This document shows, piece after piece, positions 33,658 to 45,098 of a stretch of 64,000 bases of DNA. The position numbers and the translations under genes are program-made. This DNA comes from Vitis vinifera (taxonomy: Eukaryota > Streptophyta > Magnoliopsida > Vitales > Vitaceae): NCBI RefSeq assembly GCF_030704535.1, contig NC_081816.1, forward strand, positions 17,077,001 to 17,141,000, read 5' to 3'. Under the pieces are notes generated by a model. It was not told the DNA's origin, ran no database searches, and saw nothing but the letters and a program-made list of their open reading frames with translations. Positions within the stretch are counted from its first letter, which is position 1, and every line of letters begins with the position of its first letter.

Positions 33658-34089
33658 TGTTATGTCCACTAGCAAGAGGAGTTGCTGTATTCATGAGGCA
33701 GAGGAGTTGCTGAGTAGGATTGTGTTAGGATTATCTCATTTTTTATTTAATTATCTTATTTTTATTTGTTTTAGGATAATAATAGCAATCTGAATTGTTA
33801 TCAGATTGAAGTATTAGGAGTTTGGTTAGGAATAGTGTTTATCCTTATCTAGGTGATGAGTGGTTTAGGGATGTTGGAGTTGTTTAACTTTGTAAAGCTA
33901 TTTATAGAGTTTCACGGCATATCAATGGGGAATAATCAGAATATTATATAGCAGTTTGCTATTGGGAGGTCTGGTTTTTCCTCGAATTAAAACCATATTT
34001 ATTCTCTTGATCAGGTTTGTTACAACAAAGAATCACCATAGCTCCTCGTGGCAAACGTGCTAGAAGCCGTGGTAGAGGCGGTCGTAACA
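33658..34089 (+). repeat. 3' LTR of the gypsy derivative
   Basis: 432 bp, same ends and length as the 5' LTR, preceded by the purine tract and followed by the target duplication GTGCA, after which UGT copy A coding sequence resumes. Confidence 0.9.
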
Positions 34090-34391
34090 GTGCAGAACAT
34101 ATCAATAACGAACCCAGCGAGCTGAATCGGGTTGGAGCAAGTGAGCTCGTGGATAGCGTCTTTGACGAGTGGGATGTGAGCTTTGAGGAATTTAGAGAGG
34201 AAGAGACCAAACGGGGCCGTTCCAAAGCTGATCTCTATACGAGGAAGTGTGACGAACTGTACGGAATCAAAGTTCGTTTCCATACCATCAATGGTCTCAA
34301 ATGGAAACTTATGATGAAGATCATGACTGAGAATTGGGGGTCGCGCTTAGTAATCAGCTTGGCAATCTCCAGTGCAAACGCAAGGTGGTCG

Positions 34392-34843
34392 TGTTAGAAT
34401 AAATGAGGACCCACATCATATTAACCATTGGTCAGGATTTAACTATCCATATATATATATATATATATATGATTGGTGATTGATCTAGAGTATGGGTCAC
34501 CTTACGGGCCTTAGATGATGGGCCTAAGACCCGTGAGTCCCAATAACCCAAAGGGTATGGTCCTTAAGGCAGGAGGGTATATAAAGGTTAAGTGTCTATT
34601 CTTCAGATGATCACATCTTTTGAAACAAAAACTGAACCCATTCTCTCCCACTTCCCATTGTCAGAGAGAATAAAAGAAAGGTGATGCTCTCCACAGTCTT
34701 AGAAGATCCATACATCTTCATCAAACGCATAAATGATTTAAGGTTGGTTTCTTTTCTATAGAAATTTCTGGCATAGTTTCTTCACATGATTAAACATATG
34801 ATTCTTGTATCATGTCATGGGATTTGCAATGGAATTACTTTGA
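34392..34843 (+). mobile_element. 452-bp insertion of unknown class in UGT copy A (possible solo LTR)
   Basis: The UGT sequence is interrupted between GGTCG (34,387-34,391) and GGCCG (34,844-34,848), a probable 5-bp duplication with one change. The insert begins TGTTAGAATAAATGAGG and ends ATTACTTTGA, not CA. It has an (AT)n run at 34,447-34,471 and a TATA-box-like GTATATAAAGG at 34,578. The TGTTAG start, 5-bp duplication and promoter-like box suggest a solo LTR with an eroded end, but I cannot assign a family. Copies B and C lack it. Confidence 0.6.
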
Positions 34844-34889
34844 GGCCGATGACAAGAAATGGGATGAAGACCAGCTCAGTTTGCTCCAT

Positions 34890-37800
34890 CACTAACTAGC
34901 AGTTAGCTCCATCACTAACTAGCAATTACTGCAAAGAGAGAGAAAAAAATGGATGTTTCGAGGGCTTTGCGGTGGTGTCACTCTTATAATAGTGGTTGGA
35001 TAGTATTGGAGGGCAAAGGAACTGACGACAGGGCTTTGCTGGTTCACTCTATTTTCTTTATCGTTTTTGTATGATTGGTGGTTGGTCTTGGTTGAATATT
35101 GAGACAAAAATGGGTGGTCCTAGATTTATCCCAATTTAATATAAAACCAGCAACAAAATTATGATTCACGTCCCCTCGAGGAAGGGTTCGGATAGCTACA
35201 CCTTTCACATAAAGTTCTTCGAGTTATGGGCCAAAATTTGTAAAGTCAAGGTTTAAAGTTTTAAATAAAAATTTTAAATGAATAAAAATATCTTAATTTT
35301 ATAAAAATTTTCTGTAATGCACCAAACCCAAGGCTAAAATCTTAATTAAAAAATAATTAATTAATTTAATAATGATAGAAAATCTTTTCACTTTTAAAAG
35401 TCTTATCTATAAATTAGATTTTCTTTATCTTCTTTGTTTGAGTAAAACTCTTTTACATAAAAAAAAATTGAAAAACATAAGGATGAAGGTTTAAAAGTTT
35501 AGGGTCTAAAGTCTAAATTTTTCAAATAAGATTTTAACCTTTTGATTATTAGTAATAATAATAATAGTTTAATGTAATAAATGAAATATTAGTAATAATA
35601 ATAGTTTAATGTAATAAATAGAAAAAACATATTTTTGAGAAATTTAGTTTAAAAAATAACAATAATAAATTAATAGAATCTTGGGAATGAATTTTGGAAA
35701 GAACCAAACTTTTAGAAGAATTTAGAAACTTATGTATTAAATTGTTATTGATTAAGAAGTTAAATATAATATAGATGACATAACATATAAAATTATTAGG
35801 ATTCTCAAGCCCTTAATTTTAGATAAATAGTTAATAGTAATAGTTGTTTTTTTTTTCTTTTTTTTTTTGTTAGGTTTGAAATAGGTTATTTGGGGCAAAA
35901 CACTTCAGGATTAAATACTTCAAGGTTTTTGAGTGCTTATATGAGGTAAGGGAAATTAATACATATTTTGTAAAAAAAAAAAAAAGGTATTTCTTTTTAA
36001 ATGTTATTTTGATTTATGAAAAAATTTATTTTTATTTTTATGCATGGATAAATATATGTTTTTCATGAAAAATATGTTTGAGCATTTTCTTTATTCATTA
36101 AAGATAAAAATTGTGAAAATATGATATTTTGTTTTGTAAGTTTGAATTAATGAAATGAAGTGTTTGACTCTGATTTCTATGGCTCTAGTCAACGAATTAT
36201 AATTGTTGACATTTCCGACCCTAGTCAATGGGTCATAATAATTGATATTATATGGCTCTAGGCAACAGGTTATAATAGTTAAGCTTATGGCCCTAGTCAA
36301 TGGGTTATAATTGTTGACTTTTGGTTTTGTTCACCTTAAATGAAACAAATTTGAAACTAGCCACTCATTTGTAAAGTCTCACCCAATTGGGCACCATTTG
36401 TTATATGATAACCAAAGTGAAAATATTTGAAATGTGTTTGATTTGGATTTGATGTGAAATGGTTTTGATATATATGAAAATGCTTGGTTGAACAAATTAA
36501 AATGTATTAGCATATTTGAACTCAATCTTATATCTTCTATTTGTAAGCATGATTAAAACTATTTGATCCATGAAACTGTACATTAATGTTCCTTATTGGG
36601 TTTTGAGCTCATTCCCCTTTGTTGATAATTTTTTTTAAGTACCCTCAATTCATGCGAGGAGTGACGGTTAGGATGAGAAATTTGACATTATCAGGACATT
36701 TGCTTAAACTCACTTTTTGGGACTTTGTTAAATGTTAGAATTTGATTACTGTTAGCTATTGTTTAAGTTTGAAATTGTTTGGACAAAAAAAAATTCTATG
36801 GTTGATATGTTTATTTTAAAAATGAGATTTGTTGATTTTAGATTTTCTAATCCATGTATAATAGGGTTTTCTGAATGAAGAAGACAAAGAAAATCTAATT
36901 TATATCTAGGATTTTTTTAATGCAAAAAAGGTCTTTATACCCTTATTAAATTTATTAAATTTATTTATTTTTATTTTATTCTAATTTATAGTTCTGCCCC
37001 TAACAATAAATGTGGGGTGTTATAACGAGCTCAAAAATGAATTAATACACATTAACATCCATGTATTTTTTTTTCTTTTTAATACCAAATGGTTCCTTTG
37101 CCCATCTACTTGGAATCAACATTTTAAGGGAATACATGTGATATTTATTCCACATCAAATTGGGGAAAATGTTGCTAACACTATATATGTATGAGTTTCT
37201 CTTAATTTTGTAAACACATTTTAAAGGTATGAACATAATTTTAAAAATCGAACCAGACCAGCCAGTCCAATCGGTCCGACTTTCGCTCGGTCAATTTTCC
37301 GGTTTGGTTTGGTGATTTAAACCATCGAAGGGTTGGATTGACCTCCAACCACCGAAATCAGCGGTGATACTAGTGAATCAACTGGTTTTCCCCAAACTAA
37401 ATGGTTCATACCTTTTTTATTTTTTTTCCATCAAAATAGCGTTGTTTTGCTCTGTATATAAACCCTTTTTTTTTTACAACCCCACTCCTTACTCCCTCTC
37501 TAGCCTGCACGTCTCCAATAATTGCACCACATTGGAGCAGCCATCGTTATTGAAGCCATCGCTTCCACATGCCGACAACCGCACTGGATTCCAAATCTCC
37601 CATTATGAGTTTAAACTTTGGAATCTTGCAATTTATTTAATTAATTTAATATTTAATATTTAATAATTTTATATCATATTGATTTATTAAATTACAATAT
37701 CAATATTCATTGAAATGTCATTTGAATAATTGAATCATTTGTTTAGATTTTATTTATTTGTTTACTTTATTTTCATTTTATTTTTTAAAATTTTATATTG

Positions 37801-38181
37801 ATTTTTAAAATATCTTATTTGAGTTTAAATAAATTATTAAAATCATTTAAAAACATTAGAAATTAAAATAATTTTTTGGAAATAATCAATGAATCAAACA
37901 TTATGTTCCATTTTAAAATAGTTTTTAATAAATTTAAATTTTCTAATTTTTAAATAAAAATCTTATTTTTAAATTTTAAATAAATTTTTTATTTGAAAGT
38001 AAATTTCTGATTTTGAAAGAATTTTCTATAATAAATTCTTTAATTCTTTGATTTTTTAAAAATTGTTGATCACTTGATTCTTTAAATTAATATGGTGGTT
38101 GAATACATATTTTTTATTGATGAATGCATTGAATGGTGATTAAAATTGTTATTTTGTTTACAATTTTATAGAAAAATCAAA
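34890..38181 (+). repeat. 5' flank of UGT copy A, duplicated upstream of copy C
   Basis: AT-rich DNA without a gene. 34,911-35,290 matches the region upstream of copies B and C (promoter side), 35,570-35,800 matches 57,055-57,275, and 35,800-38,180 matches 61,548-63,847. Near the right end a segment with GAACCAGACCAGCCAGTCCA (37,250) and TATA-like CTGTATATAAACCC (37,451) precedes the hAT frame and may be its promoter. The minus-strand TATA-like box of copy A (TATTATAAGAG) is near 34,985. Confidence 0.75.
36170..36325 (+). repeat. ~36-bp tandem repeat, CCTAGTCAATGGGTTATAAT
   Basis: Four degenerate units of GGCCCTAGTCAATGGGTTAT plus AATTGTTGACAT. The duplicated flank at 61,910-62,015 has three units. 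Non-coding. Confidence 0.75.
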
Positions 38182-40573
38182 ATGGAATCAAACTTGACCC
38201 CATCCTCTAGTCAAAATTCAAATACAAATTCACAAACAAGTAGAGACAACACCAATCCTACATGGGAGCATGTTTCTAAAGAAAAATATACAAATGGAAG
38301 GAAAGCTCTTATTTGTTTATATTGTAAAAAGGTTGCAAAAGGTGGGGGAATTCATAAAAATGAAACAACACCTTGTTGGAATGAAACAGGATATTAATCC
38401 ATGTAAATCGATTCCTTCTAATGTAGATTTCAAATGGAAAATTCTTTGTAGGAGTTTGTTAAATCCAAGAAAGCAACCCAAGAAACATATGAATTATGGT
38501 CCTAATGTGTCACAATTTGAAGGGGATATGCTAGAATGTGGAGAAGAGGTTTAAGAAATGCAAAATCCTATGGCAACTAGTAGTAGAAAAAGACAAAAAT
38601 CAACAATGGATAAGTATTTTGCACCAAGAACTACTTAAGGAGCTTAAACTTCCATTAGGAGTGTATTAACTAGGAAATAAGCTATTTGGAGAGTAGATAT
38701 GGTTGTTGAGAGATTCTTTTATGATGCATGCATTCCTATTAATGTTGTAAATTCTTTCTACTTCAAGCTAATGTTGAATGCTATATCTGCAATTTGTCTT
38801 GGATATAAGGGTTCAACTTACCGTCAACTGCGGTTTAATCTTTTAAAGGATGCCAAGAAGGAAGTTCAGTTACTTGCAAACTCTTATTGTAAAATTTGGG
38901 TAAAAATTGGGTGTATAATAATGGGTGATGGTTGGACAGATAACAAACAATGAACATTGTTTATTGTCCTCAAGGAATATCATTTGTGAAATCTGTTGAT
39001 GCTTCAAATATTGTGAAGGATGCAATTAATTTGTTTATGTCATTTGATGAGGTGGTTGAATGGGTTGGTTCACTCAATGTAGTTCGTGTAGTGACTGATA
39101 ATGCAACAAATATGTGGTCTCAAGGAGATTGATTTCTTAGAAGTATAAACAAATCAATTGGTCACCTTGTACAACTTATTGACTTAATTTGATCTTTAAG
39201 GATATTAGTAAGATGGATCATGTTGCTAAACTTGTAACATCAAAGGTGACAATTTTTATAAATAATCATGTTGCTTTGTCAAGTTGGTTGATAAAAAGAG
39301 AATGAGGGATAGAGATTCTTCGACCTAGTGCAACTCACTTTGCTACTACATTCATTGCACTAAAAAGTCTTCATGATCATAAACATGACTTGCAAGCTTT
39401 GGTGATTAGCAAGTTTTTTGTGGACTCTAAATATTTAATGGATAATAAAAGCAGAGTTGTAGTTTCTATCATCTTGGATAATAGATTTTGAAATGATTGT
39501 TTGATAGTTATGAATCTCATGGCTCCACTTGTGCACTTATTACATATTGTTGATTGTGATGAGAGGCCTTCGATGGGATGTGTATAAAGGCATGTATAAT
39601 GCTCATTTGGGTATAAGAAATTATTTAACCACAATAAAAGACTATACAAGCCTTATACACATATCATAAAGGAACATTAGGATGAACAACCAAAGAAAAA
39701 CATTCATTCAGCAGCTTATTGGTTGAATCCATGTTTCCAATATGATAAATAAATAAAAAAACTTTTGTAATAAGAAAGAAGTTATTGGAGGTGTCATGGA
39801 TGTTATTGATCAGAAAGTTAAGAAACGAAAGCATGAAATGATGACTGAATTGAAGTTGTTTTTTTCTTTCCTTATTTTTAATGTGAAAATAGTAACTAGA
39901 TAAATAGTAGAGGCTACATGGATATAGTGCACCATATTTTCAAAAGTTGGTCATTCAAATATTGAGTCAAATTTCATCGTCTTTCGGGTGTGAGAGCACT
40001 TGGAGTGTGTTTGAACATATACATACCAAAAAAAGGAATAGATTGAAAAATGAAAGGCTTAATGATCTTGTATACATTCATTACAATCTATGGCTAAAAA
40101 ATCAATATAAATACTTTCTTAGTTGTTTTGAATTTAAAATTTTTCATTGATAATTATGAATAATTATATGTTTTTCTTTTTTAGGTTGTACAACAAGAAA
40201 GGGACCTATGATCCCATTGATTATGCATGCATTGATGAAACCGATTTTTGGTTAGTAGACGATGATGAGCCAAGAGAGCTAGATGTGGAAGAATTGGAAA
40301 GTCTTCTATATGAAGAAGGATCAATTCCCATAAACGATGTAGAAGGTTCAAGTTTAGCTGCAAGCTCACATTGATTAGTAGAATATGTAAACTTATAAAA
40401 GTTCAATAATTACTATTTTTTACTTTAAAAATGATTTCTTGTTAATATGTATTTAATATTTTTGTAGATGACGGGGATGGTGGTGATTGGCTCTAGAAGG
40501 GGTTGATTTGGAGAACTTTGGTTTTCCAAATGCTCATTTTGAATCTCCATATTCTAATTTTCAAAATGAATAA
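38182..40573 (+). pseudogene. hAT transposase copy 1, decayed
   Basis: The start MESNLTPSSSQNSNT is followed by a BED-type zinc finger (TWEHVSKEKYTNGRKALICLYC), with a frameshift in a G5 run near 38,346. Next comes a DUF659-like region (YKGSTYRQLR near 38,810, IMGDGWTDNKQ near 38,920, then a stop, and KSVDASNIVKDAI near 38,988). A C-terminal hAT dimerization region (SSFGCESTWSVFEHIHTKKR near 39,970) follows. A terminal exon after a TTTTTTAG acceptor at 40,183 reads LYNKKGTYDPIDYACIDETD, and a last exon starts near 40,468. Many stops and frameshifts make it inactive. hAT transposases cut and paste DNA by an RNase H-like fold. No terminal inverted repeats could be fixed. The start is repeated at 63,848 and the end at 45.1-46.2 kb. 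Confidence 0.8.
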
Positions 40574-41060
40574 GACATGAATTTTATATTTATTAGTACG
40601 AAAAAATCTTCATGAATACTCAAATATTGACATGTTATAATTTGAGTAACTATTTAAGTCTTGTGGTTGACATTTGTATTATAGATAATGTGTTAACAAC
40701 TCTTTGATAACTATTTAAGTTTTCTAAGCCTATGCATTGGACTATTTCTTTTAGTTATTCTCTATGTCCAAATATAAATAGCATCATCTAGGGCTTTTGG
40801 ATCTTTGTTAAAATTGTTTCAGAAAAAGGAAAGAAAAATTACATTGTTTTCTGGGCATTGTTCCAGAGCACAAAGAGTGAAGGTGTGAGCTCTTTCATCA
40901 AGCTTTAGGGGAAGCCCCTACGGTACGATCTTCCTAATCTCTTCTTGTTCATTGTTTCATGGGCATGACAAGTGAACTCATGGACGACATCTTTGATGAT
41001 TAGTGTGTGAGATTTGAGAAATTAAAAAAAGTAAGATACTGGAATATACATAGTCTCCAT
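40574..41060 (+). repeat. Single copy of the ~0.8-kb repeat, 5' part, after hAT copy 1
   Basis: It matches 46,241-46,700 closely: TATTGACATGTTATA, CTATTTAAGTTTTCTAAGCC, AATATAAATAGCATC, GAAAGAAAAATTACATTG. It includes a UGT-like piece AGTGAACTCATGGACGACATC at 40,971. The unit breaks off near 41,060. It shows that hAT end and repeat were duplicated together. Confidence 0.8.
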
Positions 41061-44000
41061 TAGCTTTCTTGTGATTCCATGTGTCATTAGCTACCCAGAA
41101 TTCAATTTTTATTTTTTAGTTTCATACCAAAATGAAATTTTCAAATCCTTTCCATACCTAAACCTTGGGTATTTTAGGTTTAGCATATTTTGAAAACTTA
41201 ATCTAGAAAATAAGAATTTTAAATAATTAATTTTCATAAAAATATTCTAGACAAAAATACCTAGAATACTTTAAGTTACTGCTAAATTATTCATTTTACA
41301 ATACCATTGAACCATTTTAATTTCAAACTTGAAACATAATTATATTTGAGCTTCAAATTTTGTGTCTTCAACTTGAATATGTTAGTATAATCCTCATTGT
41401 AGTGAATTAGTCTTCATCCATTAATCTTAGGAGTAAAACTATCAACATATATAATACACTAACAAAGTTAATACCATATAAAAACATAATTTATATAAAA
41501 AATAGTTAGAATTTTGGAAAAGTCTATAGTACTGAATCAATACATACTAAAATTCAAATTAAATTTTTTCTTATTAAAGAAGGTACAAATATATGAAACT
41601 ACGTTACAAACAAAGGATTCGGATGTATTAAATAATGGGACCAAAGTATAAAGCAATAAGATTAAGGTACAATGCAATGGAACCACATAATATATACAAA
41701 GTAATGAGATCAAGGTCTAGGTTGAAGATTGAGAACAAAGGTTGCCGATTATAGATTTCTCTCATTTAAACTTGAAACAATGAATAAAAATATGATTTAT
41801 GTTATAAAAGTTTAGATCTTGCTTATGAGATACCTAGAGGCAAATAGGTAGTTCGTTCTTTTTAGCTCAAATTTTTATTTTAAAATTTTTCTTTAAGAAT
41901 TTTTCTCTTTTTAGTTCATTTAACTTAATTGTTGAATCATGTTCTTGAAAGATTTAGGATTCGTTTCTTGATAATTTAATAATTCTTGTTTTGTTTTATT
42001 AGTTCAATATTTAATTTAATTGTTGATTTATGCTCTTGAATAATTTAGGATTAATCTCTTGATGATTTAACAATTCTTGTCTTGTTTTAGATATTTTTTG
42101 TTAGTCCATTTAATTTAATTGTTGATTCATGCTCTTGAATAATTTAGGATTAGTCTCTTGATGATTTAATAATTCTTGGCTTGTTTTAGATATTTTGTTT
42201 TATTAGTTCATTTAATTTAATTGTTGATTCATGTTGTTGAATAATTTAGGATTAGTCTCTTGATAATTTAATAATTTAATAATTCTTGTCTTGTTTCAAA
42301 TATATCGTTTTTTTAGTTCATTTAATTTAATTGTTGATTCATGTTATTGAATAATTTAGGATTAGTCTCTTGATAATTTAATAATTCTTGTCTTGTTTCA
42401 AATATTTCTTTTTATTAGTTCATTTAATTTAATTGTTGATTCATGCTCTTGAATAATATAGGATTAGTCTCTTCATGATTTAATAATTCTTTTCTTCTTT
42501 CAAATATTTCATTTTATTAGTCCATTTAATTTAATTGTTGATTCATGTTGTTGATTCAAAGTTGAGTTATGATCTTTTTTTTCAGCATGTTCTGTTTTGG
42601 TCTGATTCTGTATATCGAAGAGAATTTTGTAAAATTATATTATATTTTGACTTTTTAAATTCAAATAAATATTTTTCTTAAATTCTTGACTTTCTGAAAT
42701 TTAATTTTGACACATAAGATATTGAAGTATATGTTTTCTAAAAAGAGATATGATTTTTCAAATTCGCACTTACTACACATGATTGATTCTGGATTGTTGA
42801 TCAATTTGAGTGTTTTAAAAATTCTTCTAAGTGCTCATTGGCTTAATTTTTTTATGTAATATAGACACCTTAAAGGACATGTGTGATTTTTTATTTTTTA
42901 TTTTTATTTTGTATGAATGTAGAAGGCCATTAGATATGTTTTAAAATTCAGTTTATGCATATCATTGTTTTCTGTCCAATTCTGGACCTTCTGAAACTTT
43001 TGATTTTTTTTTTTAATTAAATATGATATTTGAATTAGTGTTTGGACTCTTCTTTCTTGTTATAGATATCTAGGAGTAGTTCTATGTCCTTTGGCATGAT
43101 CAATTTCATATTTTTAATTTTTTTTTTTTTTTGGAATTTATTTCTGAAGACAATAAATTCTGGTCATATGTTGAATTTTTGCATACTAATTGATCGTGGT
43201 GTAAAATTAGTGATGAATGGATAGGGATGTTGGCTTTTATTTATTTATTGGTCAAATGATGAGTATGTAATAATTTAGAAATATACTTGTGATGCTCATA
43301 TTTTGATTAGTTGGTTATATACTTTGTTATAATGCTTGCTTCTTACATCTTTTCTATATCTAAAAGTTGTATGCATGTCTTGTAGGAATATTGATGCTTT
43401 TGTGAGTCCATGTTTTCTCTTTATGCCATGTAGATATCATACATGTTAGGTTTTATTCACATAATTGCTTTTCATTATCTTTCATTCTAACCATCTCTAT
43501 TCATATTGGAAGTGCATTGTGTTTAAGATATGTTGTTCGAATACACTCTTAACCTTTCGCCTTTTAATTCTATGGCATGCACGTTTTGTGTGAACTTCAT
43601 CCATGCATGATACTATCCTTGATTGCTTTGGTTGTTACTATATTTATTTATTTATTTATGAATTGTATGTTATATATCTTGTTGTTTGATCTAACCCCAT
43701 CATCTTATGATAGCGCTTTAAGAAGCATCTTAGGTACACTTGCTAACTCTGCTTTATGTTTGAGATTGAGAACGATTGCTCGCTTGCTCAATATGTTATT
43801 AGAATTTACATAAACACCTTAGCCTTTCTTAGTACCCTAAGTCAATCAATTAATTGTCACACTTTCCTTAACCTAGTCAGTAGAGACCTTGTTAGGGCTT
43901 AGAAGGATGCTACATTTTTTAGGTACCTTCCCAATAGGTAACCTAGTCCCCTGACCTAGACTTGGGTTTTTCAAAGGCACTTTCCAAAAGTTCGAATAAT

Positions 44001-44150
44001 TTTTCTTAAGGTTTTATTTTCTTATTTTATTTTCCCTTTTAAAAAATAAAAATAAGTGGCAACTCTAGTTTTTTACAAAATATAGTTTTTCACTTAAAAA
44101 AACAAGTCTCATCCACAAATGAGGGCACATGTGAAAAATGTGGGTCCACA
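41061..44150 (+). repeat. LTR3: Tat/Ogre-type LTR; only its 3' ~450 bp is certain
   Basis: From TGATAGCGC near 43,709 to GTGGGTCCACA at 44,150 the sequence follows LTR1 (CAGTAGAGACC, GGTACCTTCCCAATAGGTAACC, AAATAAGTGGCAACTC). The left edge is not found; no TGTAGACC start is visible, so anything between about 41,060 and 43,700 may be LTR or older DNA. That part is AT-rich, holds six ~100-bp repeats and no recognisable gene. No primer site or Tat internal region follows; the next base begins a different gypsy fragment, so this is a solo or truncated LTR. Confidence 0.6.
41925..42560 (+). repeat. ~100-bp tandem repeat (TAATTGTTGATTCATGCTCT)
   Basis: Six consecutive units of about 95-110 bp share TAATTGTTGATTCATG, AATAATTTAGGATTAGTCTC, TTGATGATTTAATAATTC and TTAGTTCATTTAATT, with small length changes. 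Non-coding; probably part of the LTR3 variable region. Confidence 0.85.
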
Positions 44151-45098
44151 TCCCAAGGTGAAACATTGGGCTTAATAAAACCCTTATCAAACAACTCCTA
44201 AAGTTAAACCTTCAACTCCTTAAGCTCTACAAGTGCCATCTTGTATAGCGTCTTAAAGATAGGAGTTATTCCCAGTACCAAATCAATGGTGAACTCCACC
44301 GCCCTCTCTATGGCAAGCTAGACAAATCATCTAGAAAGACATCAGGGTAATCCCTTACAATGGGTATGTCCTCCAACTTTAAATCATTTTCATTACTCAC
44401 CACATAATCTAAAAAGCCTTGACAACCTTTCCTAATCAAGGAACTAGCTTGTAAGGCTGAAATCATATGCAATGGTTTGTCCATATACTTCCTCTCAAAA
44501 CTAAACTTAGACTAACCAGGAATGTGAAACGCCACCCTTTTCCGAAAACAATCCATAGGTAGGAAGCTAACCAATCCATCTCCAAAATCACATCAAAATC
44601 TTGAAGATGAAGGAGTACTAAGTCAACTAATGTTTCGCTATAACTAATCATCACCAAACAATCTCTAAGCATTCTATCAGTCACAACAAAATCTTTCATA
44701 AGAGTAGCAATAATCAAATCAAAGTCCATGATAGAAAAAGCCATATCCAACAAACCAACAAAAGATATCGAAAAAAAAGAGTATGTTGAGCTAGGATCAA
44801 GGGCTCTAGAAAATAAAGTGTGAATTTGAATAATACTTGTCACCACATCGGAAGGGGCTTTAGCATCTCGATGAGTCATAGCAAACACTTGCCCTTGGAC
44901 CCTAGGCTTCCATTTATTCTCATTTTTCTCCTTCTTAGGCTTCTTATTTATAAACTTCTTATTCTTTGAACACTCTCGAATCATATGCCTTTGCTTCCCA
45001 TAACTAAAGTAAGCTTCAGTCTCTCTATAACATGGCCTACCCCTATGATTTTTACCACAAGTAGGACAAACCACATCTAAATATGTGTATGAAGGCAT
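44151..45098 (-). pseudogene. Ty3/gypsy (Del/Tekay-like) gag-protease-RT start fragment
   Basis: Minus strand. It begins with the zinc-knuckle end of gag (CYRETEAYFSYGKQRHMIREC; the second Cys of the knuckle is Ser), a basic stretch, then an aspartic-protease-like domain: the DxGATHSF position reads DPSSTYSF, ending DFDVILEMDWLASY (near 44,590). After a frameshift near 44,510 it continues ISALQASSLIRKGCQGFL and IPIVRDYPDVFLDDL, the usual lead-in to RT, down to the SPWG-equivalent at 44,151, where it abuts LTR3. It has lost its catalytic Asp motif and is inactive. This order is typical of Del/Tekay chromoviruses. Confidence 0.8.

Larger units (their letters stand above)
32132..34089 (+). mobile_element. 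Deletion derivative of a Ty3/gypsy element (gag kept, pol lost)
   Basis: It is 1,958 bp with 432-bp LTRs (32,132-32,563 and 33,658-34,089), both TGTTATGTCC...GTCGTAACA, differing at about four positions. Target duplication GTGCA (32,127-32,131 and 34,090-34,094). The initiator Met tRNA primer site TGGTATCAGAGC is at 32,569-32,580; the purine tract CTAAAGGGGTAGGA precedes the 3' LTR. The internal region holds gag, then a ~40-bp copy of the LTR start (33,561-33,600), then a short end RFPDITLEDKG like the C-terminus of gypsy integrase. Protease, RT and RNase H are gone. It would need proteins from a full relative. Confidence 0.95.
27022..34889 (-). pseudogene. UGT71-like glycosyltransferase copy A, broken by three insertions
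   Basis: The gene is in four pieces on the minus strand: start codon and first residues 34,844-34,889; N-terminal domain 34,090-34,391; middle with PSPG box 31,228-32,131; C-terminus 27,022-27,190. Between them lie a 452-bp insertion, a gypsy derivative and a copia element, each with a short target duplication. The middle piece keeps the sugar-donor signature [15 protein letters not shown] ... [10 protein letters not shown] ... WPIYAEQ, then a TAG at about 31,319 where copy B has a Gln just after the box. The C-terminal end lacks the last ~10 codons of copy B. A 22-bp tandem duplication (CTCCATCACTAACTAGCAGTTAG) surrounds the start. It is clearly a pseudogene; before the insertions it would have encoded a ~477-residue enzyme like copy B. 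Confidence 0.9.

Noticed and set aside
44463..45098. Host zinc-finger protein gene
   Set aside because: The CCHC-like knuckle followed by a protease-like domain and DVILEMDWL is the gag-protease arrangement of a gypsy element, and the neighbouring minus-strand sequence continues toward RT.
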